DNA from: Suillus spraguei
Lineage: Eukaryota > Basidiomycota > Agaricomycetes > Boletales > Suillaceae
Assembly (NCBI GenBank): GCA_016800925.1
Contig: JABCPU010000206.1
Coordinates: 1-64,000, forward strand
Reading direction: 5' to 3'
DNA: 64,000 bases
Of the stretch, positions 56,138-64,000 are shown one piece after another. How positions within the stretch are numbered: the first letter of the stretch is position 1; each line of letters opens with the position of its first letter. The translations under genes were made by a program, and so were the position numbers. Under the pieces are notes generated by a model. It saw only the letters and a list, made by a program, of their open reading frames with translations. It was not told where the DNA came from and ran no database searches.

Positions 56138-58958
56138 GGAGTCTAGTTTAGTGCTCGTTGTTAGTATAAAATGATGCAACAACAAAGCAATATCTGATAC
56201 TTATGAGACGGGGGGTGTTTACAACTATTTGTTAAGTTGTTTCAAAATCGCTGGGGAGCGTGTAGCTCGTCCCCGAGGCATGCCCGGCCTACTTTGTCAG
56301 CCCATTGGTGAACCGAACAATCACTGTGCCACAAGGCCCGGTCGCCCGAGACTTATAACTGTGGCTGTACGTGCACTTTTTTGACCCTGTGAGAATTAAC
56401 AACGCTCAATGTCGTCCAACTCCTAGCGCTGAACGAGTTTAGTAACTGCACTCAATTTGACTTCTACTCATACACTGCTTCCCACCGCCGCTCTGTTGTC
56501 TACCACCACGGAGGTTGTTGGCCTTCAATATAAAGATTTTTACTTGAGTGAGTGATTAGTAGCTTCTCGTCAAAATTGGGTAGAAGACGCATAATAATTC
56601 TCCAGATCATGTCCTCGAGAGTGCGACATGTCGTGTGCAAAATGGTTGAGCCTGAACGTCGAACGAGTTCACTGCACCTAATTTGACTTTGACTCATATA
56701 CTACATCGTCGCCCTGTTGTCTAGCATCAGAAGTCACAGGCCGTATATCTTCAATACGAAGATTTTTGCTTGAGTGGGTCGTCATCAGCTTCTCGTCAAA
56801 TCACGTAGAAGACGCCAATTCTCCAGAACATGTCCTCGACAGTACGACTTATATTTATAGGTAATATCTGAATGTGAGTGGAAACTGCTTCCGTGTCACT
56901 ATACTTATCACAAGGTTGTTATTGCATATGTATACATAAAGCTTTTGCTTTGCGAGCCACTCACTCGGGCTACTTTTATTCCCCGATGGGAACTTCGATT
57001 CTGCAAACATTTTCGGTGGCAGATAAGTCAAGTTATCCTGCTATTTGATGATAACTTGTCGCACATCCGTAACTTAGAGGCGTCAGAGAAAATTATTCGA
57101 CGAGAACACGGTGCCGAGAACGTCAACACTATTCATAGGCGTTGATTTCATCTGATAAGCTTGTTCACATGTCTGAATTTCCTAATGCACTCAATTCTAT
57201 GGTTAAGTGAAGCCAACTTCTGCGATTTTTTAATTCAATTTGACGTACTACTCTATGCGGACAAGTGCTATCTGGTCTTGGAGCCCCGTGCCCCACCAGT
57301 TCGCCGTCCCCGTCGACCATTTTAGACGTGCCATCTTTCGAAGAGGAAGTGATTATAATAGCAGTTTATGCGGCAAGGGTCAGGTATGTGACTATGACGC
57401 GTTTTCTTTACCATTTGATTTTGTTATGATCACCATTAAACGTGCACTGCCTAAGCTTTCCGGTTCACTGAAGCAATTTGACGGTGGCCCTTTATCTAAC
57501 AAACCTCTTAAAGCCAAGGAAAGTAACGGTGTTCAAGTATCTTCCGACCACTGGTGAAGCCAACCCGCTTTCTTATTCATCTCAATAACCTGTACTGAAA
57601 TGCGCGTTTTCATCACACATGCCTGATCGGCGGCTGTGAATTTCAATCCACAGCTTTCCTGGTCCCTGGATTTCCTGGGCTCGCCGCTTTCCACACTGAA
57701 TATGTACGATTAGTACTAGACTGTCCATCTTTGATGCACAGGTTGCTGCCAGCGAGGCTATAACTATCTCAGCTAATCCTTTTCTCGCACTCAGCCCTAT
57801 CATGATGCAACAATCAATTTTTTTTGCTTGTACTAGATTATCAAATTTACAAAAAGATTCATGTGTCACAGATACGGTGATGAACAAACGGACAGAACTG
57901 TGTCTGGCTGTGTGAACATGGCCTTAATAATAATGAAGTTAGGCAGTACAGTTAAGGCTCAGGTTACAAATTTCAAGAACCAATAATTGACCATGTGTGA
58001 GAAGGTTGTATGACGTGCCATACGTACTGATAACATCGCGGTCATAGTGAGTTCCTTGTCTCAGGAGTAGGCCTCACCGATCAAACAATAGAATTCTGAT
58101 TAAAACCTTAAATAAAAAAGTCGGAGCGCCTTGCAGTTATTCTAGGAATACTGTCCGTAGTAAACCACGGAGCAATTACATCTAGATGCTACAGTGTCGA
58201 GGTTTAGTTGCACGGTATTTGAATCCAGGCGAACACCATTCAAATATCACCTTAGAACTGGGAATTTTGAACATGCGGAAGACACTGACGTTTGACGGAG
58301 GCACATTTGCACAAGGACATGGATTTTAATTTAGAACAACCGCTGTCCATCATGTGGATTGCCAGACGGCCTGACGACTGATTATCCCCATAAAGAACCA
58401 CTAGCGAGTGCTAACTCAAAGTTTGGAACGTTGTCACCTGTCATCGAGTCCAAGATATTATCACCATCGAACAGAGGTCTGTTATCACTGAGCACGTTGG
58501 GACGAGTAATCTTCCCTTTGTTCTTTCAGTACAACACTCCGATCAAATGATTTAATATCTATGTTATTACGCGCTGCGTTGTCTATTCGAATATGACATG
58601 ACCAAGTGTCCATGACACCGTTGTAGCTAGCTATCAACAATATGAATGGATCACAATCCAGGCCCTGAATATAATAAAAACCCGATAACAAAAGAAATTC
58701 GTGCATATGCGTGATTCCGAGTGATTGTAAAGACATACAAACAAGAGTGAACAATGAACATGTGTTGCCAGTGGAGGGAATGGGTGTTTGATCGTGGGCG
58801 TGGAGACCAAGAGCCACCGGGGATTGGTCTCCTAAACGACAAGGTCAGCTACCGCGCTCCAACGGGACTGGCCCGTCAAAATACATAACGCATCAATGCG
58901 ACAAAGAAAGTACTGAAACAGCGAACGGAGGGGGCAGACAGTGTTTGCCGAACGATAA
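56138..58958. other. long gene-free stretch with a two-copy tandem repeat
   Basis: Apart from the repeat at 56432-56857, nothing is recognised; short ORFs at 57240-57557 (plus) and 57582-57887 (minus) lack resemblance. Confidence 0.45.
56432..56857. repeat. direct tandem repeat, two copies of about 200-225 bp
   Basis: Copies at about 56432-56638 and 56657-56857 share GAACGAGTT, AATTTGACTT..ACTCATA, CTCTGTTGTCTA/CCCTGTTGTCTA, TCTTCAATA, AAGATTTTTRCTTGAGTG, AGCTTCTCGTCAAA and CATGTCCTCGA. A third partial trace (AAGCTTTTGCTT..GAG) lies near 56938. Confidence 0.8.
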
Positions 58959-59947
58959 CTAAACGAAACTCCATACAACTATTAAGGGTCAGGTCAGCCA
59001 GGAACATTAAAGTAGTTGTGGTGAAACAAGACGTACTGGGAATATCCCCAACGGACAGGTTGTCAAGAGCTTGAAAGGCGGCAACTGAGAGGTCGATGGA
59101 ATTTTCATTTTGACAGGTCGGACAGTCATCAGCAACGGTTACCGTAACGGTGTTGCCATTGGCCTGGTTGGTAATTCGGACCTGTTTGCCACAAAGAGAA
59201 GAAGCACCGCCAGAGTCACCATAACGGCTCTGATCCATAGCGCAAATGAAGTCAGAATCAGAGTGGACTGTTCCACATGCGCCTGCGACACCGTTCTGGT
59301 AAAAGTAAGTTCCACTGTAATGCAACTGTCAGTATTGGAGGAATTGTAAGATAGAACATATTTACAATCCGCCATAGTTGAGACTACTGTCGCTAGAACC
59401 AGTCGATGGCGTGGTCGTCGATGGTGAACTCGACGTAGCCGGAGAAGGAGCAACGTTCACGGGGGGAGGACTACTGCTAGGAGAGGCCACAGGAGTAGAA
59501 GCTGTTGGGGTTGATGAGGGACCATCGTCACAACCATCGTCACTCCCACCATTCGATACAGGTTCACCATTGCTGCAGGTCACACCAGACGGCATCTGGC
59601 ACTGAGCGGGAAGAACGCTAACGTTCTCATTGGCCTGTATGGATGATGAGCAAAACTAAACCAACATAAGCAGTGTAGTACACACAGCGAGGGGGTGGCA
59701 GCAATCAGAAAAGAATTGCGTGTTGTGCTGATTTTGGCACTTGATTGCGGTATACCTGCAATGATAGGTGTCATAGGGCTGGAAAGCGACATCAGAACAC
59801 AAGGTCGTAAGCACAGTGGATAGATTGACAAACCTCAAGAGCTGCGGTGTCCCAGCCTGCGGGGGCAGTCGCACGAGGAACAACGAGCGCAGATACTGCA
59901 GACGTAGCAATGAGGGACAAGGCGAGTGTTACAAACGTGGAGATCAT
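58959..59947 (-). CDS. secreted DPBB (loosenin/expansin-like) protein with Cys-rich N-terminal module
   Basis: The start MISTFVTLALSLIATSAVSA at 59947 is a clear signal peptide. A Cys-rich module follows: WDTAALEPYDTYHCRYTAIK, then HNTQFFSDCCHPLA, intron, ANENVSVLPAQCQMPSGVTC. A Ser/Thr/Pro linker of about 55 residues leads to the C-terminal double-psi beta-barrel: GTYFYQNGVAGACGTVHSDS, RYGDSGGASSLCGKQVRITN and VTVTVADDCPTCQNENSIDL; the short last exon ends PIVWSFV. Four introns fit in frame. Domains of this type (loosenins, RlpA/barwin-like) loosen cell-wall polysaccharide without hydrolysis. The C-terminal location of the barrel after a linker resembles the CBM-like-module-plus-DPBB layout of basidiomycete secreted proteins. 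Confidence 0.87.
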
Positions 59948-60694
59948 GTTGAATAATATGATCTAAATAGGAGAAAAAGAGTGCAGATGTAGAGGGAGTG
60001 GGGGTGAAGACGAGTTGTTCGTGATCAACGAGTGACAGGACACTTGCAAAGGTCCGACTATTTAAGTCAAAAAAAATGGTGTTAGCACGCACGGAATGCA
60101 TGAATCGGTTACGAGGAACCGACCTTGCGAAAAAATAGTGCAAGGAATGCGTTTACCTGACGGTAATTGAAGGGAGAAAGAAAGTGGTAGGAGGAGAGAC
60201 ACGGTTATTACTTCCGAATTCAGTCTTTCAGACTTTATCCCTTGTATATCCAGATTAATGTATTTCATTTCCCACGTCGTGATCGCAAGGTGAAACGTTG
60301 ACCTCCATTGTAAGACCGTGTTACAATTGTACAAAAATTGCAATATTTTTATTGGTCCACAAGGGCCTTGCATACTATGGGTGGTCCAAGGCTTGATTGG
60401 TGTAACTACGTGATTCGGAGTCCAATAGGATGATCTTTTCATTCGCAATTTTTTTTTCAAATGCTCCCCGCAGCAGTGTCACAAGTTTGCCGCTTAAATG
60501 TCCACGAATCAGGGTGACCATGTTTAATCGAATAATAAATATAAATAAATATTATTATTATTACATTAAGGGGTTATCTCGGCATATTGCGATGCCCGGT
60601 GTCAGTCGTGCTCTCTACGACGTGGACAACTACTTTCAGGAACACAGCTAAAGCGAAGTACGTAGCTACACCAGCAAAAGAATCTTCCCGAGTC
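59948..60694. promoter_or_regulatory. divergent intergenic region
   Basis: Head-to-head gap between the secreted DPBB gene (minus) and SCAMP (plus). An ATT/AAT-rich run lies at 60527-60565. No gene seen. Confidence 0.45.
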
Positions 60695-61949
60695 ATGAGT
60701 GCGTTTTCATTGAAAATTCTTACCTATCCCCTAACTTGAATTCAAGGTGAATTCACTGAAAACCCCTTCGCTTCAAGTCATTCGCTCGACACGAATCCCT
60801 TTGACGACCCATCACCCAAGCAGACTGCCCAACACGATGCCCATCTTGATGATATTAGCAGACGAGAAAGAGACTTGGAGAGACGCGAGCGCGAACTGAA
60901 CCAGAGAGCAGAGCATATTCGTACCCATGGACGCAATAATTGGCCACCATGTAGGAGCCAGACTGCGCATTTCATCGCGACGTACACTCATGCTCCATGC
61001 CAGTTTATCCCCTCATTTACCATGCTATCTCCGAAGAGATTCCAGAGGCTTCAAGACCTTTGATCACTCGCTTGTATCAACTCTGGCTTGTCCTTCTGGG
61101 GACCCTAATCATAAACATGGTGGCTTGTATATTTATTCTGATTGCTGGTTCAGCGATGGTGGCAAGGACCTCGGTGGAAGTATAGGGTGAGCAAGGTTCT
61201 AGTGTGTATTCTCTTCCTTGCTCAATGAGGCGTTAGATACGTGTTCATTATCGCCCTCTATCATTTTTGTTGTGGTATAGGTAAGTCGTGCATGCCATGC
61301 TAGGGTCTCATAAATTTACGCCTCATTAGGCCCATATATAATGGTTATATGAAGGTTAGTGTCATCTCAACATCCTACAAGCATGTTCTCAAATTGACGT
61401 CGTGCAGGAGCAAGCGCTTTACTATTGTCCGTCGAACCTAAACTTTGATCTTCTCGATCATGCTAAGCTGCATTTCATTTTCAGACTTCTATTTCTTCTT
61501 TGGTGGCTTCCACCTTCTCTTCAGTGTTTACATGTGCGTGCATGCCTTGCGAACTTGCAACTGTTAAGCTAAATGTGTATTCATTCTGTCCAGGATCATC
61601 GGGATTCCAAGTACAGGGTCTGCAGGGCTTATTCAGATGATTCAGATGTACGCGCAAGGCCACTGGGCCGCTGGCATTCTTGGCACAATTGCAACAGTTG
61701 GCTGGACAGTGCAAGGACTAGGGAACGCCTTTTATTACCGTCAGGTACGTTGCTCCGTGCAGTTTGCGCAGTAGTGGCATGACTAGGGACACTTACAGAT
61801 ATGGAACCACCACTCGGCTGCTGGACACACCATGGACAAGGTAATTTACTCTAACATACGTATACTAGGTTTAGGGCGCTGATGCGATCCTGTAGGCTAA
61901 AGCAGAGCTGGCTTCTCATGGCGCGAAGGCCTACTTCACGCGAGGCTGA
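60695..61949 (+). CDS. secretory carrier-associated membrane protein (SCAMP)
   Basis: The first exon is only ATGA (60695-60698); an intron of 49 nt with CTAAC branch leads to SEFTENPFASSHSLDTNPFD. The NPF motifs are typical of SCAMPs. A coiled coil (DISRRERDLERRERELNQRA) precedes the four-helix membrane region: FYPLIYHAISEEIPEASRPL, LVLLGTLIINMVACIFILIA, WYRPIYNGYMK-EQALYY and FYFFFGGFHLLFSVYM. It closes with GLIQMIQMYAQGHWAAGILG, QGLGNAFYYRQIWNHHSAAG and KAELASHGAKAYFTRG. SCAMPs recycle vesicle membrane at the trans-Golgi and plasma membrane. Single-base frame breaks occur near 61150 and 61243; the protein is otherwise complete, so these may be assembly indels. Confidence 0.87.
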
Positions 61950-62513
61950 TCATGATGCTTCCTTCTCGAATAGTACTTACCTGGCCATGTGGCGAATTCG
62001 TGCGTGTACTTGCACTTACCTTTCTGATCACGAACTCTTGTACGAATCTGAGCTATGATCACTGCACAATGGACGGCTTTGGATGATCTGATCGATGAAA
62101 CAAAACTTGCGAAACAATAATATGCTAGATGAAACAAGAAAGAGGTTTGAACGTTTGAACTTCCAGCCTACCAGTGCAATACCAGTGGATGGTCTGAGTG
62201 AGCTGAGTTTGAAAATTGAAGATTGATCTAAAAGCGTCCAACTTCACTTGTTTTCTGCAACCACCACCTTGGTTAGTCTCGCCATCCATGCTTCTGAGTG
62301 TCGCGTGCTAACTGGCTTTAATAGCCTAAAAGACCAAAAAATTTCATAAAAAAGACTTCAGAAAAAAAAGCGGTTACCTTGTTGCCTCCTGTGTATGTTC
62401 GTCTCTTCTTATCATCTCCGTTCATTTTATTTATCAATGGTACATCTTCATGTCCGTGCAGTCGCAGAAAAGTCCTCAAAGCAGTAACGACCCCAAAACC
62501 CAGAAAACTAAAT
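61950..62513. promoter_or_regulatory. PAB1 upstream region with A-rich tracts
   Basis: No gene. Oligo-A tracts at 62334-62371 (AAAAAATTTCATAAAAAAG...GAAAAAAAAGC) lie about 140-180 bp before the PAB1 ATG. A CT-rich stretch with a possible 3' splice site (TCCGTGCAG, about 62453-62461) suggests a 5' UTR intron. Confidence 0.45.

Positions 62514-64000
<1,487 letters not shown>

Overview
This window is nuclear DNA of a filamentous basidiomycete, most likely an Agaricomycete. The evidence is intron-dense genes with 45-80 nt GT-AG introns and CTRAY branch points, fungal housekeeping genes (CMR1, CSM3/SWI3, H2B, NUP133, PRCC, COQ11, SCAMP, PAB1), Ty3/gypsy chromoviruses and a loosenin/expansin-like secreted protein. 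No species can be named from sequence alone.

Layout. (1) 1-9.3 kb is nested retrotransposon debris. The 3' part of a decayed plus-strand chromovirus (1-5649, LTR 5174-5649) is inserted into the reverse transcriptase of a minus-strand gypsy element (5650-8290). That element also carries a solo LTR (6175-6650) with a perfect 5-bp target duplication and an LTR-like block (8298-9259). (2) 9.8-18.3 kb is an unusual gene-free foldback structure of about 8.5 kb. Its inverted outer arms, several inner inverted pairs and two expanded tandem-repeat families surround an AT-rich loop. (3) 18.4-22.5 kb holds a dead repeat-associated gene, a five-copy array of tRNA-like units and another inverted-repeat pair. 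(4) 22.8-27.8 kb may be a small accessory cluster. It has a gene of near-identical 118-bp exon-intron units, each encoding a Kex2-bounded peptide (core NGVYFPIS, spacer YDDDKKR), followed by a SAM methyltransferase and a divergent FAD monooxygenase. (5) 28-37.6 kb is sparse: a broken HTD2-like dehydratase, N-terminal methyltransferase (NTM1/TAE1), CSM3/SWI3 and a gag-protease remnant. (6) 37.6-64 kb is gene-dense housekeeping DNA: CMR1, a conserved protein of unknown function, an AIM34-like SAP protein, tRNA-Lys(UUU) with intron, histone H2B, PRCC, NUP133, COA8, adenylate kinase, COQ11, a DPBB/loosenin-like protein, SCAMP and the 5' part of PAB1.

The housekeeping genes are mostly independent. 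They serve replication-fork protection and chromatin (CSM3, CMR1, H2B), the nuclear pore (NUP133), mitochondria (COA8, COQ11, adenylate kinase, AIM34-like), RNA (PAB1, PRCC) and secretion (SCAMP). The candidate peptide gene plus methyltransferase plus monooxygenase is the only group that looks like a pathway, and that link rests on adjacency only.

Caution: several conserved genes, including the normally essential PAB1, show single-base frame breaks, some of them in homopolymers. This suggests residual indel errors in the assembly, so 'broken' calls on otherwise conserved genes should be read with that in mind. Intron borders were placed by eye.
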